A stretch of DNA of 64,000 bases, taken from contig CM057009.1 in the NCBI GenBank assembly GCA_029891345.1, positions 86,351,916 to 86,415,915 of the forward strand. Reading direction: 5' to 3'. This stretch comes from Dryococelus australis. Its lineage: Eukaryota; Arthropoda; Insecta; Phasmatodea; Phasmatidae. The notes under the pieces are model-generated. The model did no database searches and was not told the DNA's origin. It saw only the letters and a program-made list of their open reading frames with translations. The first letter of the stretch is position 1. Each line of letters opens with the position of its first letter. Positions 45,884 to 57,020 of the stretch are shown one piece after another. Made by a program: the position numbers and the translations under genes.

Positions 45884-46000
45884 TGAGTTGTTCCTATACC
45901 ATGTTTTCCAATACCGAAAACAATAACCCGATACCATTTCAGATACCCCGATACCAGTGCCGATACCAATGCCCTTCACACTGAATTTTAGAAAAAGTAT
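45884..46000 (-). repeat. Second hAT terminal region with CCGATACC repeats
   Basis: TTGAGTTGTTCCTATACC matches the end at 35363 in the same orientation. It is followed by CCGATACCATTTCAGATACC and CCCGATACCAGTGCCGATAC. The rest of the second hAT copy could not be traced to its right. Inference: this is a relict of another hAT insertion. Confidence 0.5.
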
Positions 46001-46763
46001 TACTGTTAATAATACATTGAAAAACATTTTTACTAGACTTGTTTCAATAAAGAAAATTTCTTAAAATAATGTATATAATTTATTGTAATCTGACACAAAA
46101 TGCAAGCTGACCTAATGCTTTCAAACCCTCTGAAAATGAAAATAATATGACACCAAATGCAAGTCAAATTTTTAATGTCCCGCATGCACTATCAGCTAAG
46201 ATTGCACGGGGAAGTTATCAATCAGTCAATATGATGGCTGTTGGTTTTTGGGGGGAAGGGGGTGGTGGAAGGAGGATTACCTCTCCTCTCCATGCCACTA
46301 CGTGTTGGCGACACCTTGCACATGTGGCAAATGTCTATCTGCTAAAGCAATTAATCATATTTTACTGCAAAGAAAACTTGTAGTTTTGAGACAGAAATAA
46401 GGCGATTATAATTGATTTCATCACTGTCTTTAATAATTAATGATTCAAAACCAGGTCCTCTGATTTTACCTGTCGTGAGTTACAATGAACTCGACTCGGT
46501 GCTTACCTACCCATTATTAGATGGCAAAAGGGGTCGAATAGGCACTTACATATCATCAGTTTATTCGAAGACCCGTGTCTATATAAATAAATCAATATAA
46601 ACGCTCCAATTTCCCCGCAAGAAGTTACTGAAAATGAACCAGTGTCGACTCGACAGACGTTGGGAAGGCAAGACATCAGACAGTGCACCGCAGAGCAGTT
46701 ATAAATTGTGGTGCATGTGACGTAGCTGTTTGCATAAACATCAAGCTTTAAAATAATACAGTG
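46001..46763. other. No gene recognised; G-rich tract
   Basis: A G-rich stretch (about 46235-46275) has several runs of two to six G and might form a quadruplex. Nothing else is recognisable. Confidence 0.3.
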
Positions 46764-46850
46764 AACTCCCAATTAACCTTGTTATCAGGGCCGGAAAAAA
46801 CACGAATAAGCGAACTTGTATTAAAAAACCCGGATAATGGATTTTACACA
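46764..46850. repeat. pogo/Tigger-like terminal repeat, solitary
   Basis: CAGTGAACTCCCAATTAACC after a TA, followed by further gap-and-repeat sequence (CGAATAAGCG, CCCGGATAATGG), is typical of the left end of pogo/Tigger-like MITEs. No inverted partner was found. Similar starts in the same orientation are at 48147 (CAGTAGACTTTG) and 48422 (CAGTAAAACCTCGTTAATTC). Confidence 0.45.
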
Positions 46851-48421
46851 TTTTTACTATTAATGGAACAGTGATATTGGCTCCGAAAATCGTTAAAACA
46901 CAAGGTATCTATAATACATTTCAAAGCAAACACAAATCACTCACTTTATGTGCAGAATTTAAAGTACACGATATTTTAACTGATATTTGTATTGCACCGA
47001 GTATAGTATATATGGCGCATTGAGTACACACAGCTCGCGCTGGTGCCGGCGCCAGCCGCAGGTGCGTTGGGCGGGCGACATAGATAAGCGGTGCATAGTT
47101 GTGTGTGTGTGGCTTTCTCAACGTGCATCACTTAGACCAGTTCTTTAGATGGTAGAGTTAGTTGAAAGTTTAGAATGCAATGCAATAAAGACTATAACAA
47201 AACCTTAAATGAGGCAACCTTGCATTTAAACAATACAGTATAATCTCTATTACTAGGAGCTTGTTTAAATTTTACCGACTTACACATACACACACACAAG
47301 ATTAAAACTTGGGAATTGTTGTGTATTTTATAAACATTTAAACACTTTATATGAAAAATGTAAGAAAAGTTAAACCCTGCCTTTATTGAAAAGGTCTTCA
47401 ATTGTTTTTTTCTTTGGCACCGGGACAGTTTTTGTTGATAACTCACCATGCTCAAAAATGTTTTCCTAACTTCTTTGGGATAGTTTAAAATGCCCTTTTA
47501 CGCTTTGTCGACGTTGAGAAAACAACGCTACAAAGTGGACAATGACCCGGGCTCGCGGTTGATAAACTGGCAAGACATGTTGTAGGAATTTGAATAATAT
47601 GTGAGAAGGGCGGGGGGGGAGGTGGCAGACCGTGTCCGAAATGACACTCATTATTTCGTAAGTTTCACTTTGGACGTTGTCAACAGTTTCTTGTTTAGCA
47701 CTTGCGGCAACACTTTCTTGCTTTTTAAAACATGCATAGTGCATTTTATGAACAGTTATTTATTTTAAAAAAATTTAATCTACATTTTTGCGCATGTGTT
47801 TTGAAGGTAAAAAAACAATGTGGTGCTTTGTCATTGTATATTTTTGCTAACATCTGCAAGATACAAAATACGAAATATCAAATTACAGAATATGCCACCA
47901 TTTTTGTATACAAAATCAGGTCACGTGATCATTTTGTCAACAATATCTGCCATTTACGACATGGCCTCCAGGCGGTCGGATACGCACTTCACAACGGGCG
48001 GAAATGGATGACTCACGTAGGCCTCTGTGACAGGCAGACAGTTTAAAGCTATAAACATCAACTCACGTGGCACAGCGGTAGACGTAATGGTACTGCTGCT
48101 TGTTAAATGACACATGTTACAGCATCACCTTGCTGCAGAAGTTACAGTAGACTTTGAGAAAAGTCAAAAACCTGCAGGGATAAGGCAAAAGTGGGTTAAG
48201 TGAAGCACAAATAAGCGGGAGTGAACGGTAGTTGCGGTAAATCTTAGGTGACGGTACCTGAAATATACTTTGATCAGCACAAAATGTGATAAATGATAAA
48301 GGTAAATTATGTTAAAATTATTTAAATAGGAATTTCGCCGGGACCACAAACAATTGTTGGTGGGTGTGATTTTTTTAAATTTTTAAAAAATTATTTAAAA
48401 TATTGGGTAATGTGCGGCGTA
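46851..48421. other. No gene recognised; GC-rich patch
   Basis: A GC-rich patch at 47030-47090 contains the near palindrome CTGGTGCCGGCGCCAG. The 92-codon minus frame at 47744-47466 has no recognisable domain. A second pogo-like terminal start lies at 48147. Confidence 0.3.
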
Positions 48422-48500
48422 CAGTAAAACCTCGTTAATTCAATGTGTTCGGGGCCTAATTTTTGTCTTTCAATTACATAATTTTGAATTATTGAATTAA
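48422..48500. repeat. pogo/Tigger-like terminal repeat, solitary
   Basis: CAGTAAAACCTCGTTAATTC follows TA, with TTCAATTACATAATTTTGAA repeats behind it. Its partner end was not found. Confidence 0.45.
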
Positions 48501-48883
48501 AAAAAAATATGTTTATGTGTATTAAAGAAATGCACCTTTTCCCTTTCCAAAGTAATTACAACTATGGCACCGGGAATAACTTCCCTCTCAACGTTACAAC
48601 CCTGTTTTGGAGAACCATAAAAACCATTTTGGTTTAAAAAAGAAAAAAAATTATATGGAAATAGCCCAAAAAATAAGTTTGTTGCATTTATCTTGGTCAA
48701 TAATTATATGTTCACGTGCAGTAAAATATAGGTTGTAATTGTTGCCTTTAATTGCTATGCCAAAATATAAGATACAAAAAAAATTTTAATGGTTGGTTAA
48801 GAACTGAAGTCGTCGTAGCCAGAATCCTCTCGCTCCCTGTACTGTGAGTGCACTAACAATGCCAAAATGCAGGGCTAACACTG

Positions 48884-49300
48884 AAAATACTCATAAAAGG
48901 ATGTAGACGTATGCAGCGCGCCAAAGTAAAACACTGTCAGGACCAACAATGACAAATAATAATAAATACAGAAAAAGATTGCCAACACACACAGGTGCAG
49001 AACTATACAGACGTCAATGAAAAATGTATCTTCCAAACAAGGAAAAATATAGAAAAAATGCCCCTCACACAGGTCCAGAGGTATGCAGCTCACCAAAGAA
49101 ATAAAATTGTAGGATCAACAAAGAAAAAATATTAAGTAATACAGAAAAAAAAAGTCAGCATAGTACTATACAGGCACCATTGAGAAACGTAAGTAAACAC
49201 AGTAATCAAGAAATATACAGAAATCAGCAGCAAAAAAACAGCCCCCCTAGACAGGCAGACAAATGTTTCGAAGAACCAGCGAGAAAAAAATTAAAGTACA
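48884..49300. repeat. Degenerate tandem repeats, period about 80 bp
   Basis: Units beginning ATACAGAAAAA recur near 48966, 49048, 49139 and 49213, each with a CACACAGGTGCAG or ACAGGCA-like middle. They lie about 650 bp beyond the polymerase C-terminus. Polintons often carry tandem repeats near their termini, so this may mark the left end of the second Polinton; that is an inference. Confidence 0.45.
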
Positions 49301-49961
49301 GTTACTTAGAAACGAATAACTAGTAAAAAAAATGGAATAAAGATACCAAACCACATAAAAATACTGTCATGGGGGAAAAATGGAAAGTAAATTGACCGCC
49401 ACGAAACCCACAAAAACAAGTGCGAAATATAGTGCCATCTCCAGATGTTTTTTGTGGGTACGATATAGCCAACAATTTAGCCCTCGCAATTCCGGCGGGT
49501 AAGCATTGGAACCCTCCAGGAATTTACTTTAAACCCTGATCGGAGGTCCTGCAGTGACACAGAACTCATGTGTATGTGTATGATTGCAAACATGAAACTG
49601 TGAAAGCAAAAATGGCAAGCACATCTCGCATTGTAGAGCATTGTATCAGCCTTTTATGATTGTATTTATTTTGTTGGGGACCAGGGGGAGTGAAATTGCT
49701 TCAGTTTTGACACCTCCGAGTTGAACTCCCCTTGCATCCCGGCCTCATTCACTTTCTCCCAGGAACCAGCACGCATTTTATAGAATGTTGACCCCCTTTC
49801 CACCTTTTTGATCTGTGTGTATGGCTGATCGAGCAGTAGCTACATAGAAAGGGAAGCAATCAGTAGACCTTATGTATTGCTATATGTTGATTTAAATGAT
49901 GGGTATATGTTTGAAATACATCTTCTACTAGATATATATTTTATGTTGTATTGTACCCATA
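49301..49961. other. Spacer downstream of polymerase 2, no gene recognised
   Basis: Mixed-composition DNA with a C/T-rich part near 49710-49800. Some minus-strand frames are briefly open, but no motif is recognised. Confidence 0.35.
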
Positions 49962-51982
49962 CAGTAGAGTGTGTGTGTGCCATTGTCCAGTATCCGTCGC
50001 TTTTCATCAGTCCATGTCAGGGCCAATTTATTTATACATTGGAATAGAGTTTGTGCTCGTGCAACCTTATCGTACGTACAGTTACCCTCATCAAATAGTG
50101 CTGCTCCAGAACAGAAAGGAAATCTTGGAATTTAATTTAAATTTTTACCACACCATACCTTTAGCTCGTTTGGTGATTTTGCCCCGACATTTGTTCGTGT
50201 ATAGTTTCGCCCGTAGCCCAGTGAATTCTATCATAATGTCCCCACCGCACTGGTTCTTGAACTTGCCGACAACTATCTTGTTTGTTCCCGAGTAGCAGGG
50301 GTGTGTGGTGGGGTAGATGTTTGATAATAAAGTCCTTGTCGTAGCTGAGGTGGTGGAACAATAAGGGTAGTTTTTCAGGGTGGCAGCACAGCAAATTGCA
50401 GCTGGTGCATGCAGGTCCTATGTAGCGCCGGGTGAAGTGGTCGTGGTCCCTCACTTTAATATTTTTGTTCATGAACACCAGTTCGCAGCAGCAGTATCTC
50501 GTCGCCTGTAAGTAGCTGAATGTTCGGCTGGTGTGAGCAGTATCATTTGCTTTGATGTGGTGTAAATCTCCTTTACTTTTTTGCCTATATCTACAATTGC
50601 CTCCATTAATTTTATTTTGTACATCTTCTCCCGTATGTATGATGGGGTCCTGTCTCAGTGTGGATGTTAGTGCTGCTGGAATTATATTATTGTCGACTTA
50701 CACATAAATACAAAAATTGTAGGCCTCACGTTTCTGGTACAGGTACATGTAGGCGCGACTGGGGTTCAGTTTCCGGGTATGGATTAGTTTTAGGATACCC
50801 TCAAAATCATCATAGGCAACAATCTGCAATTTATCTCCGTAATTCTAATTTTTAAATCGGCGGCCTACCATCCTTTCCTGTCTGTGGAATTTCCGCATGC
50901 AGTGGGACGTTTCCGTACAGTGTTTTTTATGTTCATCCAGGCACTGTTGTCTTGTCAGCCCGGATTTCCTCGCCTGGTTGGAAAAGAATGTGAAACATTG
51001 CTTGCAAATGTAGTTTTCACCACAATGGGTCGTTAGCTGCCATCTTACGAATTGGAAAATAATATTTATGTAGCAAAAGTGGGTATTCTTATCTTCGGCG
51101 GTAAGTAGGGGGAGGTCAATATGCTGGCCCTTTTCTTCTTCAGTTACTCGTATGGAATAAATTTTCTGGTTCTTGTGTATGCTATAAATGTTCACATATA
51201 CTGATGAATTATTTTTCTCAAAAACTTTGATTTGCCGGAGTGGGGTAGAGATTTCAAGGCTGGAAAAGTAAAATTTGGTTTCCAGTTCATGATAATGGTG
51301 GTATACTCGCTCATGATGTTTACCTTCTTCAAAACCTGCTAAAATGGCCCATTTAAAGCACAAGTGATTGTTTGTGTTTTGTGGTTTTATGATAACATAC
51401 TTATTCTTTATGGAAGCGGCCAAGTCGGTGTACGATGAGACACTGAGGGGGTCCAGCTTGTTTATGCGAAGCTGCAAGTGATTGACGATAAGTGTCCATG
51501 CCGAATCATGCTCTTTGTATATTTCCTCCTCTTCCTAATTTTTTTCTAAGCTGTTTCTTACCACCTTCTCAATATTGCTCGCTTCAAATACTGCTATTTT
51601 TTGGTTTTTCATGCCGTACTGTCGGTACCTTTGTCGAACGGCTCTGGTTTCACATAATTACATTCTAGCCAAATATTGAATTTCAGGGGCCCGTGCTCCT
51701 TGATTTTGCCAGTGAGCTGTGTAACTATGTTCGCAATTGATGCTAGAAATGTACAAACATCTTTCATTGACTCACGTTTTCTGCCATGTACGTCTTGAGA
51801 TTGGCTCTTAATGCAGTTTCTGCCGTGATGCACCTGTGAGGGGTTGGCTGACCCGTACTGACTACAACTCGTGTCTGTGAAGGGCGAGCGGCGGCCTGAA
51901 CTGGGGCTATGGGCTGTTGGGGAGTTACGCTGAGTCCTAGGAGTTTCGTGGGAGGAGGGGCTGGTCCACTGCACTTAGCCAT
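49962..51982 (-). pseudogene. Maverick/Polinton DNA polymerase B (copy 2), internally deleted
   Basis: Protein-primed replicative polymerase of the element. The minus strand shows, in order: MAKCSGPAPPP start (51982), GPLKFNIWLECNYVKPEPF, IAVFEASNIEKVVRNSLEKN, LCFKWAILAGFEEG and VTEEEKGQHIDLP in a 210-codon open frame (51477-50845), and a zinc-finger-like CKQCFTFFSN...H...HC. AYDDFEG follows at about 50800 (exonuclease I), then PAEHSATYR, VRDHDHFTRRYIG and HHLSYDKDF (exonuclease II-like). About 10 residues later comes GKFKNQCGGDIMIEFTGLRA (about 50265-50205), a C-terminal motif, then HEHKLYS, INKLALTWTDEKRRILDNG and the end near 49962. The palm (SLYP, KxY, YxDTDS) is entirely missing. Several frameshifts and stops occur. 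Confidence 0.8.
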
Positions 51983-51999
51983 GTGCTCTATAAGTTAAT

Positions 52000-53334
52000 C
52001 TAACCTAGTAAACACATTGCAGCATTTGTTCCAATTATATGTCCGTTTATCAGGATTAAAATGGCAGCTAGAATCCACACGCAAACAATACCGGAGGTAA
52101 CACCATCGTTACCCCAGAAGGAGATGGAACAATGGATGATGGAACGAAAGATGATGGAATGACAATCGACCATGGTTCGCCTCACTCTTGACGTACCTGC
52201 AACATGAATACATTTGCATTAGTATTGTGTGTAATACAAATAATATTCAGTTATTCGTAGCCAGGGAACAATCTATTTGATTAAAAATAATACCTCCTCA
52301 ATATGCTTCAGTGTATGCCCCACCATCTCTCTCTTTAATGTGTTTAAATCCTATTAATATACCCTATACGCCTTTTTTTTTTTCTTTTACAAATACAGAA
52401 TACGTATTGTTTGAAAGATGGTGCAGACAATGAGTGATCTGACAAAGGAAAACCAGGAAGCTAACATTGAAAAATCCTGAATATTACCCACCAGGAATCA
52501 AACGGCGAATCGCCATACTGGCAAGCCGCCATTCTTCACTGGTGTGCCACCATGGTTGCCCGGAGCACTTATCTCCAGCTAGTCCTGTGTGCGTGACGAT
52601 GACAGGGGGAGGGGGATCAGTGTAGGTCCCTACCTGCTTCACATACTATGAGCATGTCATACATATGTACACATCTGTGCACACCTACACACAAACACAC
52701 GTGCACACACCTACGCACACACATCATCATGACTGATAAAAAATTTGTTAGATTTAATAGGAAGTATGAAAACAGGGGGAGGGGGAAAAAACAATTTTTA
52801 TTAGCAGGTGGGCGAGTTTTATTTCGCTGTACACACACATTTCCATCGTATTCGACACATACAAAAAAACCCGAAAATAAATTTATTTGAAATTACAGGC
52901 AGAGTCCTAATATGTTACGATCTCCTGCACTTGTAAAAAAGTTCACGCTATCGATAAATGCATCTACGTCTATATAAAATCTAAATGTTTTATACTTTAA
53001 GAATGACTGTATAGCGTGTTAGTAAAAGTTAGGCTCCAATAAAAAATAATGAACACTCCATGTAACTATTGAAATTTCTGGTAACTGAAAATTATTGCCG
53101 CAAATGAATCTGTACTCACCGGTTGAACTGACAAAATTAGCTGCGATGCAAAGAGTACTCGTTGACGGGCTGGCAGCCAGTGTGTTTGAAGACTGGAAAA
53201 CAAAGGAACAATACACATAAAAAAACTCTGAACGGTAAAGGACAAACATTGCTGTAAGGACTAGTGCATATTTTTTTAATTACCTGCAAACATAATATGC
53301 AGTACGGTGTAGAACCTTGCTGAAGTTGGCTCAT
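52000..53334 (-). CDS. Putative three-exon gene for a 106-residue membrane protein
   Basis: A spliced model fits in one frame on the minus strand. Exon 1 is 53334-53284 (MSQLQQGSTPYCILCLQ) and ends CAG|GTAATT. Exon 2 is 53192-53120, preceded by TTTGTTTTCCAG and ending ACCG|GTGAGT. Exon 3 is 52196-52000, preceded by CATGTTGCAG. Intron phases agree (0 and 1). The product has a polar N-terminal half and one strong hydrophobic segment, GIVCVWILAAILILINGHII, close to the C-terminus, so it is probably membrane-anchored. The stop is 17 bp upstream of the ATG of the Polinton polymerase at 51982, so it may be a Polinton gene or a polymerase leader. I recognise no family. It is a prediction from splice signals only. 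Confidence 0.4.
52480..52545 (-). repeat. tRNA-like B-box block, possible SINE fragment
   Basis: On the minus strand GTTTGATTCCTGGTGGG follows GGCGGCTTGCCAGTATGG, a weak A-box/B-box arrangement. It lies inside the long second intron of the putative spliced gene. A CA-rich microsatellite follows at 52665-52725. Confidence 0.3.
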
Positions 53335-55289
53335 CGTGAAGGTGGTGCATGAGGTTCTCTAGCCAAACAGATCACACCAAAAACAGTAGCTCGACGTCGG
53401 ACGAAAACACAGGTGGCAATATCATTTAACAGAATACAACGCATTACATAGTACCCTGTGTAAGTAAGTGTTTTGGCAGACACCCCACCGTGAATTGAAC
53501 CCATCACGCCATAATGGGAGACGTGCGTTCGGGCTAATGTCCCACGGTAAAGCGTGCAAAAAGCAAATGTTTTTGAAAGGGAAACGAAGCGTGTTTTTTT
53601 CCCTGATGAAACAGATGGTAAGGCTTGTGAGAACAGACCAGCTGACCGTACAGGCGCCTGTCATCGTAATATCAAGCAACAGACGTACCCGGACCTCTGT
53701 CATGAATAATTCTAGCAATGTGAAAGATTGGTTGTGGGTCGATATTGCTGTAAAAAATCTTAAGTGGCTTGCCTACTTATTAATATTTCTATCACTAAAG
53801 CATAAGGTTGAACTCTAGCCGTGCAGGTTGAAACTTTTATTCTTCATGTTTGGTGACAAATTCAAGAGACATACTATTTACAACGCATATTTTTTTGAAA
53901 TACATTGGTTTTTTGATGCGGTGGAAATCAAACGGTTACTAAATTAAGTTTGCTTTGTAAGAAAAGCTACAAGTTTTAGCGTGTCTGTATTGTTTTTAAC
54001 ATGAGCACTATGATTTAAGTCCGTCTTTATATTTAATCTGAAATGTTCATTTGAGATTGCAACATCTCTAAATAAAGGAGAATGAGATGCCACTTGCATG
54101 CAAAAAATACAACTATTTTACAGTCTCTTTAACATAATGTTTTCAGTTATGTAAAAGGGTATGACTACTTATGCAAGAAACATTTATTTTCCTAACACTT
54201 TTGAGCAATGAGAATGTTACTCATCAAAACACTTCACCTGATATAACTGGATTTAATTTAGATATGTTAAGCAAGTATTTCAAGCCATAATGAGCGTTGC
54301 TCCATTAACTTGCAATAAAAAAAAAAAAAAATTCCTAGCTCTATTATAAAAGTAGAAATGCATAACCTTTTAGTACTGAACATTGTAAATCTTAGCTGTG
54401 ACCTTGGCCAGAGTGCTTGCCAGGCTGATGTCTAAGCAGCGTGTGGCTGGCTGCCCCCCTGACCTACATTAAGGTAAGCACGCCCTCTACAGCTATGCCT
54501 TCGTTCACTCATACAAAAGCGGAAGCAAGAAATGCAGTTTTGTATATATTTTGACAAGCTGGAGTAATACTTCATCACCTGCAACGTAAAAAATTTTTGG
54601 TCAACAACTTTAATACTTGACTTATAGCGTTGATTTTAGCAGTTAGATTAAATACTGAAGATGAGCTACTTGTAATCATTCTCAAAAAAATTTTGAACTG
54701 ATGGAAATTAGATAGAAACACACAAAATGTCGCTGAAAGCTGGAGAATATTTGGAAATGCACAACTCTGATTCATAAGACATAATGAGGGGCAAAAGGCG
54801 CGTTTCCAGCTTATATTGTTTGTCACTATGATATTGAGGTATTCTTTCGATTCTCCTCTCCGAATATTTTTGTCCACAAGAAAATAGTTTACGATTGTGA
54901 TACTTTACATAAAATTAATGATTTTGTTTACAAAAAGTAAAAATCGTATAAGTTACTTGATAATTTCTGTAAAAAAATATTTTTTTAAATCTGTAAATCG
55001 CAAAACCCCCCACCACTGATTGAAGACATCTCCTGTTGGCGTGTCGACGTGAGCGGGAGGGTGTGGATAGTTGTACCTCTCACATTTTCGGATTTTTCCG
55101 TGCCTTTTTCGAGACTGCCTATGTATTGTACATTATTGGAACTTACGTCTGTAGTGTATCTCAGATTGTGCGAGTGAGATGAAATGATAATTTTCTGCCT
55201 CTCATGACATGACCTTTGCATTTTTATGCACCTCTCATGCGAGTGTACTCTATGTTACACTTATGGGAGAGATGTAGAAAGAGAGCGGG
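53335..55289. other. No gene recognised
   Basis: At 53490-53530 GAATTGAACCCATCACGCC looks like an inverted B box, suggesting another SINE fragment. The 116-codon plus frame at 53468 and the overlapping 98-codon minus frame show no domain. An A run of 16 lies near 54309. Confidence 0.3.
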
Positions 55290-55950
55290 TAAATTTATCT
55301 TCTGTCTTTTTTTTTCATAACTGAGTATGTCTCCACGTGTATAATTTTTCTCACCAGTTTGACCCCCATATTTTTCTCACCAGTGTGTTCCTGCCAATAT
55401 AGTAGCATGGATTTTGTTCTGCCTATATAATCTTTTCTGTAAGTATTTTACCATACATGATATTTTCTAGTTAGTACTGTACCATGTTTTTCTTTTACCA
55501 GTATGTCCCAACAGTATTGCACCATGTATAATTTTTCATAAATGAGTATAGTAATGGAGATATTATTTTTGTTGTACTGTATAACTTTTCGCGTCCATTT
55601 ATGTCTCTCCAGTATTGTACCGTGTAAAATTTTTTGTAAATGAGTATAGCGACTTGTTTTTCTCTTCAGTTAGTTATGTCCGTTTGTCCCATAATATAGT
55701 AGCATGTATTTTTTAGTTCCAGTTTGTCCTTGCTAGTTTGGTCTGCCAATATTATTTTTCATAAATCGGTATAAGAAGAGAGATATTATTTTCATCATAC
55801 TGTATAATTTTTCTCATCAGTTTGTCCCCCACCGGTATTGTAAAGTGTATAAGTTTCTCTCCTTGTTACTGTACCATGTTTAATTTTTTTTCCACCAGTA
55901 TTGTAGTGAGTATTTTTGTTCCATCTGCATAGTAACTGAGATATTTTTTT
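55290..55950. repeat. Degenerate T-rich tandem repeats
   Basis: Phrases such as CAGTATTGTACCATGTATAA, TTTTTCATAAATGAGTATAG, GAGATATTATTTT and TTTTTCTCACCAGTTTG recur many times with slippage, for example near 55340, 55370, 55510, 55545, 55610, 55640, 55770, 55805 and 55890. The array may be a decayed minisatellite of 50-60 bp units. It could mirror the repeats at 48884-49300, where the T-rich sense is on the other strand. Confidence 0.6.
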
Positions 55951-55956
55951 CATAAG

Positions 55957-56912
55957 TACCATATTTACTGACATATTTCTCACAAATTTTACAGGATATT
56001 AGTGGAAAAAGTTAGGGACCGTGAATTATGCAAGTAATCGCCAAGAATGTAAACATTAAAATGAGGTCTACTTTTCTTATATGTTGTGGCTGATTGCTGG
56101 CTGCTTCCTCTACCTTGTCAGTTGAAATAATTACAGGAACAAAATTTAAAAAAATAAAGGGCAATCGTTAATATTACTGCACATTGTTTTTATTTTGCTG
56201 TGCAGCTAAATGTACAAAAAAGGTGTGTGTAAACATCTGTAATGGCAATTCAACTGTTCTTAACATGGCGGCTTGGTAGGAAAAACAAAAGTGTTTAGGC
56301 TACATACATTTCAAAACATCCAGAAATACCAAAAGGTGACAAATATGTCGGTGTTCATACTGATGCAAGAAATGCACCATGTAAACATTATTAGCACATT
56401 TAACTCCACTTGTAAAATATATATTTTCAATAAAATGAACAATGGTTTTAAAAAAAGTTTTTGTTAGGGCCACATACATGTCAAATCATCATGCTATATG
56501 GGTTGATCGCAATGTCTGCCAAAATTAAGTTATGTTAAGGTATATGAAACAAAGCAGTATGACTGGTATATTTACCCATTATGCATTCATACTAAAAAAT
56601 CAATATACATGTAAACTATTCCTTTCGCACTATAACAACCACCCACATGCAATTCCACCCTGTGACTGAATTTGTTTACATTTTTGCAGTCCGAGCTTGG
56701 CAACCAGAAATCGATAACAGGACCAGTGACCTTGAAAAGTTAATGACCTAGCACACCTGTGTGTAGGCCCGTGTGCACTACATGCCTTGTTGAGAGAAAC
56801 ATACTGCGTGAAATATGAAAGGAAAAGTATTTTCCATAATTCAGCACCATAAAATTAGGGTGCGCAAATTATGCCAGGGCGAGAATTATGCCAGTATTTC
56901 CCACATGTATTT
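55957..56912. mobile_element. MITE-like element with degenerate terminal inverted repeats
   Basis: The left end TACCATATTTACTGACATATT (reading into TCTCAC) is matched, read inwards from the right, by ACATGTGGGAAATACTGGCA and TAATTCTCGC (56908-56879). Internal GTGAATTATGCAAG (left) and GCGAGAATTATGCC (right) are subterminal repeats. No transposase is inside. TIR type and size suggest a Tc1/mariner-pogo-group MITE, but the target duplication is unclear. Confidence 0.5.
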
Positions 56913-56943
56913 TTTTGGCTAGTGTGTTCTGTCCTCCCAGTGT

Positions 56944-57020
56944 GTAGTGTCTGAGGTGCTCCAGGGCTCGAACCTGGTCCTTACTTATTCTCGAATGGGC
57001 TAGGGTTCCCTGGCGTATTA
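56944..57020 (-). repeat. tRNA-like T-arm (SINE head or tRNA relic)
   Basis: On the minus strand CCAGG-TTCGAGC-CCTGG at 56977-56961 is a perfect tRNA T-arm: 5-bp stem, 7-nt loop with TTCGA. Upstream TACGCCAGGG is a weak A box. No full cloverleaf with acceptor pairing could be folded by eye, so a tRNA-derived SINE is more likely than a working tRNA gene. Confidence 0.4.

Noticed and set aside
46235..46275. G-quadruplex candidate
   Set aside because: G runs are uneven and it is one of several G-rich tracts here (14.95, 31.41, 41.58, 63.31 kb). No regulatory context, so not listed as a separate finding.
53468..53818. 116-codon plus frame overlapping a 98-codon minus frame
   Set aside because: Neither shows a domain, and the start lies in a tRNA-like (SINE) block.
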